Of a stretch of 64,000 nucleotides of DNA, positions 45,000-57,352 are shown piece by piece. The DNA comes from Calliphora vicina (taxonomy: Eukaryota > Arthropoda > Insecta > Diptera > Calliphoridae): assembly GCF_958450345.1 (NCBI RefSeq), contig NC_088780.1, positions 67,293,533 to 67,357,532 on the forward strand, read 5' to 3'. The first letter of the stretch is position 1. Each line of letters starts with the position of its first letter. The position numbers were made by a program, and so were the translations under genes. The notes under the pieces were generated by a model. The model was not told the origin of the DNA, did no database searches, and was given only the letters and a program-made list of their open reading frames with translations.

Positions 45000-46281
45000 G
45001 ATGACACATTAGGATTAGCTAGAATATTTATCAATTCCGGATCATCTAAATAAAGTTCGGATAATGTTTTTTTTATTAATTTCGACTATGACATGTTCAC
45101 CTGAAAGACAATCTGCTACGGTGTTTAAAGTACCAGAAATATTTTGAATGTTTGTTGTAAATTGAGATATATAGTCCAATTGACGAATTTGACGGGGTGA
45201 AGCGTTCTTTGATTTTTGCCGAAATGCGAAAGTAAGTGGTTTATGATCCGTATATAAGGGGAATTGTCGACCTTTAACATAAAACGAAAATGTTTTATTC
45301 CCGCAAATGCAGCCAATAACTCACGGTCATAAGTACTACTATTTCCGAATTTAATTTTACAAAAGCTTTTTCTGATGCTTGAGTCCTTTTAACTCAATGC
45401 TTATCTTTTTTCTTTGCACCTTTATGGTATTAATTTAATAATATTTGGTGAGTAGCAGCATGTGGTAAATACGTCTGTAGAAATTTGTTATCGCTACAAA
45501 TCTTCGCAGTTGGTATATAGTTTGTGGTTTTTCAAATTTCAATATGGCTTGTACTTTATCTGACATGGGTTTTATCCCATCGGATATAAGATGAAATCCT
45601 TGAAAATCAATTTCGTTTACTCCAAATACGCATTTTGCTGAATTTATAATAATTCCATGATGATTTAGTCCAAATGGAATTTTTACATATTCATATAATA
45701 CAAATGGTTTTATAATTGCTGTTTTCTTTATATCCTTAGGAAACACTGGTATTCGATGATAGGCTTTCACCAAATCCAGTTTTGAGAAAAATTTACAACC
45801 TGCTAAATTTGAAGTGCAGTCCGTTATAAAAGGAATAGGATATCTATCATCTAGTAGGTAATGAAACTCTTTTTTTGCTATTTCTTTCAATGTGATCACC
45901 ATTTGTTTCAATGTGATGGTAAACGTGTGGATCAATCGTTACTTGTCGAATGCGATTAACGGAATATAATTGAGGAAATTCTAATAATAACTTGTGATGT
46001 TAATTATCTGTTTGAAGCATGTGTAGTTCGATTAAAGGTTCTGATGTATAAATTCCAGATATACTATGCAAGGATTTACCATCAACTAGTTTACAATGTT
46101 TTAAGTCCGGTAGAATTTTATAGTAGAGAAGGAAATCTGAACCCAAAATTGCTTTTCCTACATTTGCTATTATGAAATTCCAAATAAATTTTCTTTTAAA
46201 TCTAAGATCTAGTTCTACAAATTTTATTCCACATGTCTCGATGACACTACTGTTGGGGTGTACCGTAAATAAATTTAACAA
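45000..46281 (-). pseudogene. Ty3/gypsy-type pol relic (protease, RT, RNase H)
   Basis: Minus strand. Protease end: 46281-46000, with the ILGSDFLLYY motif typical of the C-terminal half of gypsy proteases. RT: 45935-45435, with DRYPIPFI, FFSKLDLVKAYHRIPV and IPFGLNHHG. At that point the segment with the catalytic YxDD box is deleted. It resumes with ISDGIKPMSDKVQAIL and LRRFVAITNFYRRI. RNase H: about 45320-45050 in two frames (AAFAGIKHFRFML, then YTDHKPLTF-like and SPRQIRQLDYISQ-like). No integrase, env or LTR belongs to it with certainty. The relic cannot make an active polymerase. Confidence 0.75.
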
Positions 46282-46434
46282 ATTGTTGATAAATAAAAAA
46301 CACGGGGATTAGTATGGGATACTTTTCAATAATATTTTATTGTGGTTGTACGAACCTTTTTTCTATCGGGTTGTTTGGCAAGTAAAGTTTAGTTACAATT
46401 TCTTTTTTGTTTTAAGTCACACGGATAATAATAC

Positions 46435-47016
46435 TGTTACGAAATTGTACTTGAATTCAAATATAACGATTTTAACACGGCTGATTTAAAAGTAGCATAA
46501 TGCTTTCATAGCAGTCCTGTAATAGCAAACTGTAACATATCTATGGGCATTATTAACATTGAATAAAAGGCAACGACCGTATTGCTGCGACCATATATTC
46601 GAATTCGAATATTCAGTTAAAGAACATTGTAGAAAGTACACCACAGATGGCGTATGTATTAGAAAGCTCTAGACAGTTAAATAGCAATCTAGAGTGCAGA
46701 TGGCAGTGTTATAAATAGTGGCAGAGGTTGCAGTCGTTAGTGAGTTTATCAGAGACGCTTTTCGAATAAACATCAACTGAGTGCTGTGTTTTTCAAGTGA
46801 ATTCGTGTACATTATAAAGTGTGTCTGTATTTCTGCGAATTTATAAACGTGTATAAAAAATCATTGAGTGACTATTTAATTCTGTTGTTATACATTTTAA
46901 ATAAATAAAGAGTTGTTACAATTTTTAAACTACTAAACGGCTTTTATTTGCAATCAAAAGTATCCTGTTTATTTAAAGGAAATAAACCAACATTTTGAAA
47001 AGGTTAAAACGTAACA
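46435..47016 (+). repeat. 5' LTR (582 bp)
   Basis: It starts TGTTACGAAATTGTACTTG and ends AAAACGTAACA, so TGTTAC...GTAACA form short inverted ends. It contains AATAAATAAAG near 46901, possibly the polyadenylation region. The last 108 bp are repeated at 47527-47634 with a few differences, which indicates age. Confidence 0.85.
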
Positions 47017-47051
47017 ATTGGTGTCAGAAGTGGGATTGCAAAATAATAAGC

Positions 47052-47526
47052 ATGAAGTTTGAAGAACTAAAAGTTGAACAACTCAAGAAAGAATTGAGTA
47101 AGTTGGAGCTACCACCAGCAGGTAACAAGGCAGAATTGCAGAGAATGAATAATAGATGAATTTAAGCGGCGTGATATTGACATTGGAGCTTATGAATTCG
47201 AGTATAAAGAAGAAATGGAAGTTTCTACATGTGCAACAACAAGCAGCATGGATTTAAGCACAATGTTTGCTGCTATGATGGACAAATTGAAGGAAGTTAA
47301 AGCTGAAGTTCAGGAAAATTTTAGAGAAGTTCGAGAAATTTTTAAAGTAAAGAACGAGCAGTTACTAGCTGAACTTCGAGTAAACAACGAGAAGCTGTTA
47401 GCTGAAGTTAAAGGAACTTCCAGAGTAAACAACGATAAACTTCTAACAGAACTTCAAGAATCTTCTAGAGCCACAGATAAGAAAATTCAGAAAGTGTCTG
47501 ATGTTATTAACAACAATATTAACAAC
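47052..47526 (+). pseudogene. gag with SAP-like N-terminus, frame-broken and truncated
   Basis: It starts at ATG 47052 (MKFEELKVEQLKKELSKLEL). This helix-turn pattern with PPAGNKAELQ matches the SAP motif found at the N-terminus of several dipteran gypsy-type gags. A frameshift near 47145 leads to a second frame. That frame carries heptad-like repeats (EVREIFKVKNEQLLAEL, RVNNEKLLAEVKG, RVNNDKLLTELQE) predicting a coiled coil, and it runs into the LTR at 47527. Capsid and nucleocapsid are absent. Confidence 0.7.
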
Positions 47527-47661
47527 AGAGTTGTTACAATTTTTAAACTATTAAACGGCTTTTATTTGAAATCAAAAGTATCCGGTTTATTTCAAGAAAA
47601 TAAACCAAAGTTTTGAAAAGGTTAAAACGTAACAATACTTTAATAAAGAGAGCAAGTGAGA

Positions 47662-47697
47662 GTACAAAAACTTCCCGTCGACTGGAAGTTTTTGTAC
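47662..47697. other. Perfect 14-bp hairpin
   Basis: GTACAAAAACTTCC and GGAAGTTTTTGTAC flank the 8-base loop CGTCGACT. It lies 28 bp after the LTR element. There is no T-run context to call it a terminator, and its role is unknown. Confidence 0.7.
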
Positions 47698-48227
47698 AGC
47701 ACAGGACCTTTAAATTTGGGCAGTTAAAAAACAAATGTATTTTACGCATAAACATCCCGGCCCCCTTGCTATCATGCAACCTTAAAACTCGGAGATAATT
47801 ATAAGCATATTTACAAAATTCAAGTATAATAATAATTTTAAATTATACAAAAATGGTAAATTCATGTTATTTTGTACAATTCATTTCTTAATATAGTAGT
47901 AGTCATGTCGACTGTGATAGAGATTGGACGTGTTTTATTTTTTACTCCGAGTTAATTCGTTATCCTAATGTTTTTATCGGGAAATAAATATAAATTACAC
48001 CTGTTTTTTATTAACGCGAAAGGACGCTTATATTTTAATAATATTAAATAAAAAAAAATCAAAACATAAATTAAAAGACAAATAAGTAAAGAAAATTCTT
48101 TATTTCTTTTGAACCTTTTTTGTACATTAACATTAAATAAAGATCAAGAGTGTTAACTAAATTATTTACAACTACTCTTAAATGAGTCTCTTAAACGAAA
48201 ACAGTGAGCGAAGGTTGAGTGTAAACG

Positions 48228-50269
48228 CAGTGTTGCCATTTTAGCACTTTCAGTGCTAGATTTAGCATTTTGTTTCTTGAAAATGCATTGAAATTTTTAA
48301 AAATTATGCTAAATGCTTTTTAGCATAATTTGCTTGATAAAAAAAATTTTTTCTCGAAAAAATTTTTACTTCCAAAAAATATTTTACTCCATAAAATGTT
48401 TTTGGAGAAATAAAAATTAACTTTTATTAATATTTCAACTAAATTTCTTTCGGTGTGGTAAGTAAATGAACACAACGCACAAATTTACTTCCTTTTTTTT
48501 ATAACTATGTAATGTGTTACGTATTTTTACAACTGTTTTATATCAGTTGTTTAAAGAAATTAAAAACAAAAGGGAAAATAATAACAGTTATTTTTTTTGA
48601 AACATTAATAGTAAGATTCTTTTAATGAATTTTTACTTCCATCTCCGTATTTAGGATATGAATTTGAAAATTTAATAAAGCAAGCGATTAGCTAAAAAAA
48701 ATTCAATTGAATATGAGAAGAAAATTCGAAATATTTGCATTTTATTTTTAAAAGAACTTGTTAATCAACTAAGAAATCTTTTGCCTAAAAATATTAAAAA
48801 ATATTTCCATGTTTTCTATACAAAATACCCTAAATCATGTAAAGAGCCCAATTACAAACATTTTAGAAGAGTTCAAAAATAGTTTAACTGATATAAATAT
48901 TATTCAAAATCAGTGTTCTTATATCTCAAAGTATATAATTTTAAAAATTCTGTCGGTGAAAATTTATTTAAAGAATTGCCTATTTTTCTATTGTCATTAC
49001 CAGGGAAACCGGAAATATGCTCTAAAAAAAGCGTTTTAGGCGCTTTAAATATGCAGTAAAAACTTTAAAATATGCTCTTAAAATTTAAAAAATATGCTCT
49101 TAAAAAAACAAACTTTTACAAAATTTTTAACCAAAAAAAATTTACTTAAATTTTCAAATAAAAATCGTTGTCTATTGGATCTGAAAACATTTTTAAACAT
49201 AGAAAATGTTCTTTCGACATCAACTGATGTTACAGGAGCAAATTTAAAAGACAATATTTCTTTAACACTTAGAACGGTTAAGTTTGAATTAGAACTAAAA
49301 TTTGATATTTAGATGAAGCTATTATTAAAATAGTGCTTATTTTATATAAAAACAAGTAAGAGAGCTTTATTCGGCTGTGCCGAATCTTTAAGTGTTAAGT
49401 GACAAATTGGGAATATCTCTTAACGATAAATTTTGAAATTCGAAAATGCATGTTGTTACACTTAAAATATAACTAATGATATTGCAAATAAAATAAGATC
49501 ATCATTCAATTAATTAATTATTTTGTATAATCAGTAGGTATTCTAATAGCTTTTGTATCGAATAATATTGATAAATGTATTAATAAATTAAAAATCTTAT
49601 TTCATTAAAACATGGAAGTTATAAAAAATATTTGTTATTTTATTCTTTAAAACAAAAACAGAAATTCAATATAAAAGTATATTTAAAAAAACTATATATG
49701 TATGTATATTTAATGTAAAATACATATATAAAATAATATTCAATTCTGAATATAATATATTTTTTAAAAATTAAAATATTTATTTAAATATTTTTGTACT
49801 ACATTTTATAAAATAACCTACAATTTCTTATTCCCAATTTATTTTCAGAAAAAATTTTGAATTAATAATTCGTTACCTTAATATAGAAACGCCGTAACTC
49901 GTTTTTTTCCAAAATTTAGTTTTTTGCATACTTCGATAGATAATCCCGTAATACACCATTAATTAAATACAATGTGACAACATTAAATTGGATGAAGACC
50001 TTCATAAAATTTTGTGTTAAAAAAAAATCACAACTACAGAAATTTAAGTTTTATTAAGTTGTTTTCTTCTCCTGTACAGTATGAAATGTAATCTATTAAA
50101 ACAAGTCAACAATTGTTATGAACAAAATTAGAAAAAACTTTAATTTATATTTGTAAAATTATATTGTTACATTGAAAAAATTTAGCACTTTTTTTTCTTC
50201 TGTAGAACATTTTAGCACTTAGTTTTTCAAGTTTTAGCATATTTTGAAATTCATTTTCTTGCAACACTG
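48228..50269 (+). mobile_element. hAT element (2,042 bp) with 8-bp target duplication
   Basis: It begins CAGTGTTGCCATTTTAGCAC and ends TTTTCTTGCAACACTG, with TGTAAACG on both sides (48220-48227, 50270-50277). The subterminal word TTTAGCA/TGCTAAA is repeated many times at both ends. Remains of coding lie at 48809-49312 (for example KNRCLLDLKTFLNIENVLST), with stops. A mini-me start (ACAAGTAAGAGAGCTTTATT, 49351) is inserted at about 49350. It splits jockey-B ORF1 exactly. Confidence 0.9.
49350..49400 (+). mobile_element. Mini-me-type fragment M3 (head only)
   Basis: AACAAGTAAGAGAGCTTTAT followed by the TTCGGCTGTGCCGAA hairpin and TCTTTAAGTG. The match to the other mini-me heads stops after about 50 bp, so only the 5' end was inserted or survives. 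Confidence 0.7.
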
Positions 50270-52126
50270 TGTAAACGGCACAAATGCATACGTTACAGTT
50301 AATGCAGATGAAAAAAATATAAACAAAACAAACAGAAGAATAGATGTTTTTAACCGCCAAGCCTGTTAACCGTGCTCGTTCTTGTTCCCCCGCATTGTCA
50401 ACAACTAATGATTGTCAAACAAAAGAAAATCCAACTGTTATCTGGAGTTAATCTGGAGTTACCAAAAAATACAAATACTTTATTTACGCCTGAAAGTATG
50501 CTAGCAATATCAGCTTCAGAAACGAAATCCACCACACCGACTACAATTAAAATTAACCCATTAAGCGGCGCTATACCCAAGATTAGTCAACCATTAAATA
50601 AAGATAGTAAATCCCAAATACAGGTTGGAATGGACCGGTATGTTACAGTATTAAAACGGGCACGAAGTCCCAAGTCTTCGAAAGCGGCACCCTTGGCTAA
50701 ATTATATAAGGATAGTGAACCTGATAGACTAAACAATGAAAATCGTTTTTCTATTCTGGAATGTGAAACAGATGAACCAGTAAATAAAATTACCTCTATA
50801 AAACCACCCCCTATTTACTTGAGAGAAAATAATTCAAACTCACTGGTTCAGAGCCTGATATCATTAATAGGTGAGAACTCTTTTTACGTTATCCCAATCA
50901 AGAAAGGCACGATTCATGAAACTAAAATACAGGTCATTAGTGAAAACGATTATAGAAAGGTTGTAACAGATTTTGAAACTCAAAAGAAAAGAAATTAATA
51001 ATTCGTTACCTTAATATAGAAACGCCGTAACTCGTTTTTTCCAAAATTTAGTTTTTTGCATACTTCGATAGATAATCCCGTAATACACCATTAATTAAAT
51101 ACAATGTGACAACATTAAATTGGATGAAGACCTTCATAAAATTTTGTGTTAAAAAAAAAATCACAACTACAGAAATTTAAGTTTTATTAAGTTGTTTTCT
51201 TCTCCTGTACAGTATGAAATGTAATCTATTAAAACAAGTCAACAATTGTTATGAACAAAATTAGAAAAAACTTTAATTTATATTTGTAAAATTATATTGT
51301 TACATTGAAAAAATTTACCACTTTTTTTTCTTCTGTAGAACATTTTAGCACTTAGTTTTTCAAGTTTTAGCATATTTTGAAATTCATTTTCTGGCAACAC
51401 TGTGTAAACGGCACAAATGCATACGTTACAGTTAATGCAGATGAAAAAAATATAAACAAAACAAACAGAAGAATAGATGTTTTTAACCGCCAAGCCTGTT
51501 AACCGTGCTCGTTCTTGTTCCCCCGCATTGTCAACAACTAATGATTGTCAAACAAAAGAAAATCCAACTGTTATCTGGAGTTAATCTGGAGTTACCAAAA
51601 AATACAAATACTTTATTTACGCCTGAAAGTATGCTAGCAATATCAGCTTCAGAAACGAAATCCACCACACCGACTACAATTAAAATTAACCCATTAAGCG
51701 GCGCTATACCCAAGATTAGTCAACCATTAAATAAAGATAGTAAATCCCAAATACAGGTTGGAATGGACCGGTATGTTACAGTATTAAAACGGGCACGAAG
51801 TCCCAAGTCTTCGAAAGCGGCACCCTTGGCTAAATTATATAAGGATAGTGAACCTGATAGACTAAACAATGAAAATCGTTTTTCTATTCTGGAATGTGAA
51901 ACAGATGAACCAGTAAATAAAATTACCTCTATAAAACCACCCCCTATTTACTTGAGAGAAAATAATTCAAACTCACTGGTTCAGAGCCTGATATCATTAA
52001 TAGGTGAGAACTCTTTTTACGTTATCCCAATCAAGAAAGGCACGATTCATGAAACTAAAATACAGGTCATTAGTGAAAACGATTATAGAAAGGTTGTAAC
52101 AGATTTTGAAACTCAAAAGAAAAGTT
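49861..52126 (+). repeat. 1,133-bp tandem duplication across the hAT/jockey-B junction
   Basis: 49861-50993 and 50994-52126 are nearly identical. The unit contains the last 409 bp of the hAT, its TGTAAACG duplication and the jockey ORF1 middle. The units differ at a few sites (TTTAGCACT to TTTACCACT, TCTTGCAACA to TCTGGCAACA, homopolymer lengths). The junction is CAAAAGAAAAG/AAATTAATAATTCG with little homology. It is either a recent duplication or an assembly or haplotype artefact. Confidence 0.9.
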
Positions 52127-52926
52127 TTTACACCTATCAGCTGAAAGGATGCAAGGGTCTACAAGTTGTAATAAAGGGTATTGACTGTAATGTTGAACCA
52201 CTCGAAATAAAGCAAAGCTTAGAAGATAAAGGTTTTAAGACAAAAAATGTGATAAACATTAGAAATCGCGAAAAAAAACCCCAACCACTCTTCCGTGTTG
52301 AACTTGAACCCGGTGACAAAAACCTGAAAAAAATGAAACACATCCTATATATAACCTGAAGTACTTATTGCATCGTAAAATTACGGTAGAAGAACCACAT
52401 AAACGATTTGGCCCCAATGTATGAATTGCCAAGAATATGGACACACCAAGGCATATTGCAAATTGCTACCCGAATGTGTTATTTTGGAGAGTTGCATAAC
52501 ACATCCCAATGTAACAAATCCAAGGATAATACTAAAATGAAAAAATGCAGCAATTGCGGAGGTAACCACACAGCGAACTACATGGGTTGTCCTGTCTACT
52601 CAATTGTTAAAAAATCACAAAGCCATAATCCGAAGATTTTCCCCGCTCAGCCATTAAATAACATCAATTTTAACTACCCCCGTTGCAACAGACATATGAC
52701 AACAAAGAAACATATGCAAATGTACTAAGAAACAACCAAACTCAGACGGAAGTCCGTCAACCACAAAACCAAAATATGAACCCAGAGGTAAGAGAGCAAA
52801 CGCCAATTTTCAATTTTACCAGACTAGAATCTACAATAGAAACTCTTGTGCAATCGGTAAATAACTTTACAAACTCAATGAGTAACATGATGCAATCAAT
52901 GCTATTGCAGGCTGTGCTTAACAGAC

Positions 52927-53998
52927 CATGAACTGCCTAAGAATATGTTTTTGGAACGCAAACGGCATTCGCCAACATAAAAACGAACTCTAGTATTTTC
53001 TAAAAAGTCATGAAGTTGATATAATGTTAGTTTCGGAAACCCATTTGACGTCTAGAAGTTTATTTAAGATAAATGGAAACGTTTTTTATGGCACAAATGA
53101 TCCAAGAGATAGAGCATGTGGAGGCTCTGGAATTTTAATTAAAACCCGTATCAAACACCATTCAATGTGTGATATTTGTGAAGATTATCTTCATGCTACG
53201 ACAATCTGTTTGGATGATTGCTACAGAAACCTATTAATTTCGTCGATATATTCACCTCCAAGGTTTTCGATTACTGAAAACAAATATGAACATTTTTACG
53301 AATCACTAGGACCCCGATTCCTGGCAGCTGGCGATTATAATGCTAAGCATACTCACTGGGGATCAAGACTTGTAACCCCGAAAGGGGTACAAGTGTAAAT
53401 TGAATTTGAATGTGCTGTCGAGCGGAGAACCAACATACTGGCCTACTGACCCAAGCATACCGATGTCATTGATTTTGCAGTTACAAAAAATTTACCAATG
53501 GAACTAATGCAGGTTAAATCTTCATTAGAATTATCCTCGGATCACTCACCCACCTTCGTTACTCTATTGAACCCCCTAGAAATAGTATCCCCGAATAGTC
53601 ACTCTGCAATATCAAGCACGAAAATAAATTGGTTGAAATATAGAAAATATATTAGCACACACAGTACAGAAAATATATCGCTAAGAACATCAGAAGATAT
53701 CGATATCTCACTCAAAAATTTTGAACAAAACTTAAAACTTGCTGTTGAACACGCCACTCAAATAACCCAACAAGATACAAGAGACTCTATTCTGCAGACA
53801 TTGAACAGTTATTAGTTGAAAAAAGAAGAGTTCGTCGAGAGTGGCAACTCTACAGATCCCCTCAACTTAAAACGGAGCTTAGAAAATGTCGCAAATGCCT
53901 CAGTGATTGGTAGATTCATACGCAACTATCGATATACTCAAATCAGAAAGAATTTAAACTTAACGGATTTCAAAATTGCTATAATGCATATAAACTAA
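52927..53998 (+). pseudogene. Jockey-B ORF2, endonuclease part, copy 2
   Basis: It starts at ATG 52930 (MNCLRICFWNANGIRQHKNE), overlapping the ORF1 stop, and a stop codon follows at 52990. It continues LVSETHLTSRSLFKI, ACGGSGILIKTRI and AAGDYNAKHTHWGSRL (53329), which hold the EN Glu, Asp-x-Asn and His residues. A frame break lies at 53398; SSLELSSDHSP (53519) follows in the next frame. The linker continues to about 53998 in two frames. RT is absent. Confidence 0.8.
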
Positions 53999-54000
53999 TT

Positions 54001-54351
54001 GATTAATTGTTTAAACGATTACTTCAAACAAATTATCAACTACTCATTTCGAATAATAACGCAAAGAAGAATGAAAAAGTGTAGGTACTCGCAATTTTTG
54101 TTGTTGTTGTTGTTGTACACGCGTAAATTGTCTACCTACTTCACATTATTTCATTATTACATAGAACATTCTGGTCTGAGTCATAGACATTAAAAGACGC
54201 TCAATTTATACCTCGTTGTTGTTTAACCAATTTGCTTAACATATTATAGTGCACATAGTGACATAACCAATTTTTTAAAAAAAAAAAAACAATTTCTATT
54301 AATATTATTACTGATATTAATCAAAACTAATATATAAACACCGTACAATTA
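54001..54351. other. Unassigned AT-rich stretch before the assembly gap
   Basis: There is a GTT trinucleotide run (TTGTTGTTGTTGTTG) near 54099 and otherwise no recognised feature. Confidence 0.3.
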
Positions 54352-54551
54352 NNNNNNNNNNNNNNNNNNNNNNNNNNNNNNNNNNNNNNNNNNNNNNNNN
54401 NNNNNNNNNNNNNNNNNNNNNNNNNNNNNNNNNNNNNNNNNNNNNNNNNNNNNNNNNNNNNNNNNNNNNNNNNNNNNNNNNNNNNNNNNNNNNNNNNNNN
54501 NNNNNNNNNNNNNNNNNNNNNNNNNNNNNNNNNNNNNNNNNNNNNNNNNNN
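54352..54551. other. Assembly gap (200 N)
   Basis: Exactly 200 unresolved bases, a conventional gap size, so the true distance is unknown. The 5' end of HINE element 2 and possibly the 3' part of jockey B fall in it. Confidence 1.
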
Positions 54552-54730
54552 CGTACTGACTCAAAAATGGCTGGACCGATTTTGATGATATTTTCATGGA
54601 GTCTTCAGAAAATTTATTTATTTATTTACAAAAATTTAAAATCATAATAAATTATAAGATTAAATCAAAATGAATTAGGTACTAACAGCTAGGGTTTTAG
54701 ACCTAAATATTATTACATGTTGGGTTTGAT

Positions 54731-56384
54731 TCATATGAGATGGTATATGTTACAATGTTTTAGAATTGTGTTGACTTTATTTATATTATCAATATTAATA
54801 TTTTGAAGTAAAGCGTGTAAACACAGTTTACCGTATAGAGTGATCTGGGCATTTTTTATAATGTTGCAGTTGTATACAAGATGTTTAATATTTATGGTGG
54901 ATGTATTGCACAATGGACAAATCGGTGGTGTTGTTCCATTTAAGATGTAGTAGTTAGTAATGAATGTATGTCCAAGTCTTAGCCGGATGTATTTTAGGAT
55001 GCTTAATCTGGACACTGACTGGGGATATGTTGGTATGATTTTTAGTGGGTTAATATTTTTATAATGATGGTTGTAGTTAACCCATTCAGCAAAGTCAGAC
55101 AGTTTTGTGGAAGAGACAATGATTTTGTTTATATCACGATTGCTCCACGTATAATATTTAATTATAGGTGCGTATGTGGCATATTTAGCTGTTTCGTCTG
55201 TCAGGGTGTTCCCTGGTATTCCAATGTGACCAGGTATCCACATAATTTTGAATTTTGTATGATATTTTATTAGAATGTCTCTTATTTTAGAAATAGTTAT
55301 ATTTTTGTTTTTAATGTTTTGTATTGCCTTGACTGTAGATTTTGAATCTGAGCATATGATATATTTACCACGAATATTTTTGTATTTGGTTAGGGTGATT
55401 AAAATAACAGTTGCTTCTGCAAGAAAAATAGAAGAATTTTCATCTAATATGGCAAGAAAATCAATTTTTAAATTTTCATTTATTATTGCTATGGATGTGC
55501 ATGTGTCAGTCTTGGATTCATCGGTGTATAAGATTTTCCAGTTTTTATTTATGTATTGAGTTGAAATTTCATTGAAGTATGATAGGTAGATGCTATTTTT
55601 AGTTGTATTTTTAGGTAGATTTGTATACTGTAGAACAAAGGATGAGTTTTTTAGTTTCCATGGAGGTTCATTGGGGAAGTAAACTTTTTGTGGTTTTGGA
55701 TTTATATTTATCTCAGAGGCTCCCTTAATGGCTAAAATAATACTGGAGGGATATCTAAGGGATGTTAGTGGTGTAAGGTTTGAGATACGTTTTATTAGAT
55801 GTTGTTCTGCCGGGAACATTATCTTAGGTATTAATTTTAGAGTTAATTCATGACACCTGTTGGTAGGCCTGATTCAGCCATAAGATTTTTTATGGGGGTG
55901 GTTCTGAATGCACCTAAGGCAAATCTTATTGATGAATTGTAGAATGGCACAATTTTCTTTAGCTGAGATTTTGAAGCTTTGCCATAAATAGCCAGTCCAT
56001 AGTCAATTTTGGATAAAATGAGACTGCGAACAGCGTTTAAAACAGTAGTCAAAGGCAAGACATTTGATGAGGTTTAAGCGAGGTTATAGTGCCTTTTTTA
56101 GGTATTCAATGTGAGTATTCCAAGAGTATCGGTGGTTGAAAAATAAACCTAAAATTTTAAGATTATTTACGATTTCAATCTGGTTGTCTTGTATAGTAAA
56201 ATCATGAGGTTTTTTTGCATATGTGGAGGCATTTGGTTTTAGGTATTGAAATTTTGGCACCAGTTATATCACACCAAGTGTTTAATGAGTTGAAAAGTTC
56301 ATCAATCTTATGTGGAATGACAACGTTGCGTAGATGTTTGCATATTAAATACAAATCGTCAGCATAAATAACATATTTAAAGAA
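54731..56384 (-). pseudogene. I-like ORF2, RT end and RNase H
   Basis: Order on the minus strand: the RT segment 56384-56101 (also present at 59208-58925); thumb region 56058-55843 (LTTVLNAVRSLILSKIDYGL); RNase H frame 55819-54731. The last shows ILYTDESKTD (first Asp), FLAEATVIL (Glu), IICSDSKSTVKAI (second Asp) and WIPGHIGIPGNTLTDETAK with the final His and Asp, so all four acidic positions are kept. The C-terminal finger is CPLCNTSTINIKHLVYNC. A frame break lies near 55830. In the family RNase H degrades the RNA strand after cDNA synthesis. Confidence 0.85.
56101..56384 (-). repeat. Duplicated I-like segment, left copy
   Basis: It matches 58925-59208 with about seven differences in 284 bases, including one T-run length change. 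The two copies border the inserted chimeric block. The left copy ends where jockey-B endonuclease sequence begins (AAAGAAC/CTGGCC). Confidence 0.85.
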
Positions 56385-56910
56385 CTGGCCTACTGACCCA
56401 CGAAAAATACCGGATGTTATTGATTTTAGCGTGATGAAAAATATCCCTAGAGAAATGATTCAAATTGAATCCTCGCTGGAACTATCTTCAGATCACTCAC
56501 CCACTATTATTACTTTATTGAGCCCCCTAGAAATTGTATCCCCGACTGGTAATTTAGCGATGGTAGGCACAAGAATAAATTGGCTCAAATATAAAAAATA
56601 CCTCAGTACACATTGCTCGGAAAACATACCGCTAAGAACACCAGAAAACATCGATCACTCTCTTATCAATTTCGATAAAAATCTCAGAATGGCTGCTCAA
56701 CATGCTACCCAAACCCCCCGACAATTCAGATATAATAGAATTAATGCTGCAGATGTCGAACGGCTCTTAAATGAAAAAAGAAGATTTCGAAGAGAGTGGC
56801 AATTGCACAGATCCCCCCAACTAAAATCGAAGCTTAAATATTGTATAAAAAGACTTAAAAAGCTCTTGGAATTTCGAAAAATGGAATCATTGAATAAATA
56901 TTTAGAAAGC
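56385..56910 (+). pseudogene. Jockey-B-like endonuclease/linker fragment 3
   Basis: The plus-strand frame 56431-56910 holds SSLELSSDHSPTIITLL, RINWLKYKKYLSTHCSENIP and RRFRREWQLHRSPQLKSKLK. It is related to, but clearly different from, jockey-B copy 2 at 53500-53815 (roughly two thirds identical). It is cut on both sides: by I-like sequence on the left and by a CTG(T/C) microsatellite on the right. The continuing CLSV repeat in the open frame is microsatellite, not protein. Confidence 0.75.

Positions 56911-57352
<442 letters not shown>

Larger units (their letters stand above)
46435..47634 (+). mobile_element. Internally deleted Ty3/gypsy-type LTR element with ATAC duplication
   Basis: A complete 5' LTR (46435-47016) is followed by a primer-binding-type TGGTGTCAGAAGTGGGA (47019), a gag segment, and then the last 108 bp of the LTR (47527-47634). 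ATAC flanks it (46431-46434, 47635-47638). A 4-5 bp duplication fits Ty3/gypsy. The deletion removed most of gag, all of pol and the first four fifths of the 3' LTR. It lies head-to-head with the pol relic at 45000-46281, so the two are not one element. Confidence 0.85.
48182..52931 (+). pseudogene. Jockey-B ORF1, copy 2
   Basis: ATG at 48182 (MSLLNENSERRLSVN) is cut by the hAT after 16 codons and resumes at 50270 (GTNAYVTVNADEKNINKTNR). The next part is duplicated in tandem. The second unit reads PESMLAISASETKS, QIQVGMDRYVTVLKRARSP, PPPIYLRENNSNSL and FYTYQLKGCKGLQVVIKGID to 52359. Frame breaks follow, then a knuckle with CMNCQEYGHTKAYCKLLPE (52419), CSNCGGNHTANYMGCP (52549), and a tail FTNSMSNMMQSMLLQAVLNR ending 52931. 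Without hAT, duplication and indels it would be a gag of about 450 residues. Confidence 0.75.
47900..54000 (+). mobile_element. Jockey-B element, copy 2 (5' UTR, ORF1, EN part of ORF2)
   Basis: GGACGTGTTTTATT at 47926 marks the jockey-type promoter element, which places the 5' end near 47900. ORF1 is interrupted by a hAT (48228-50269) and then by a 1,133-bp tandem duplication. ORF2 can be followed to about 54000. RT and the 3' tail are missing; sequence to the assembly gap (54352) is unrelated. Confidence 0.8.

Noticed and set aside
45000..46281. Endogenous retrovirus-like provirus
   Set aside because: Only protease, RT and RNase H relics of a Ty3/gypsy element are visible. No envelope ORF or paired LTRs can be linked to it, and the RT active-site segment is deleted.
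45000..47634. One LTR element joining the pol relic and the LTR/gag element
   Set aside because: They lie on opposite strands, and the LTR element is closed by its own ATAC duplication.
47662..47697. Intrinsic transcription terminator
   Set aside because: The organism is a eukaryote and no T-tract follows the stem.
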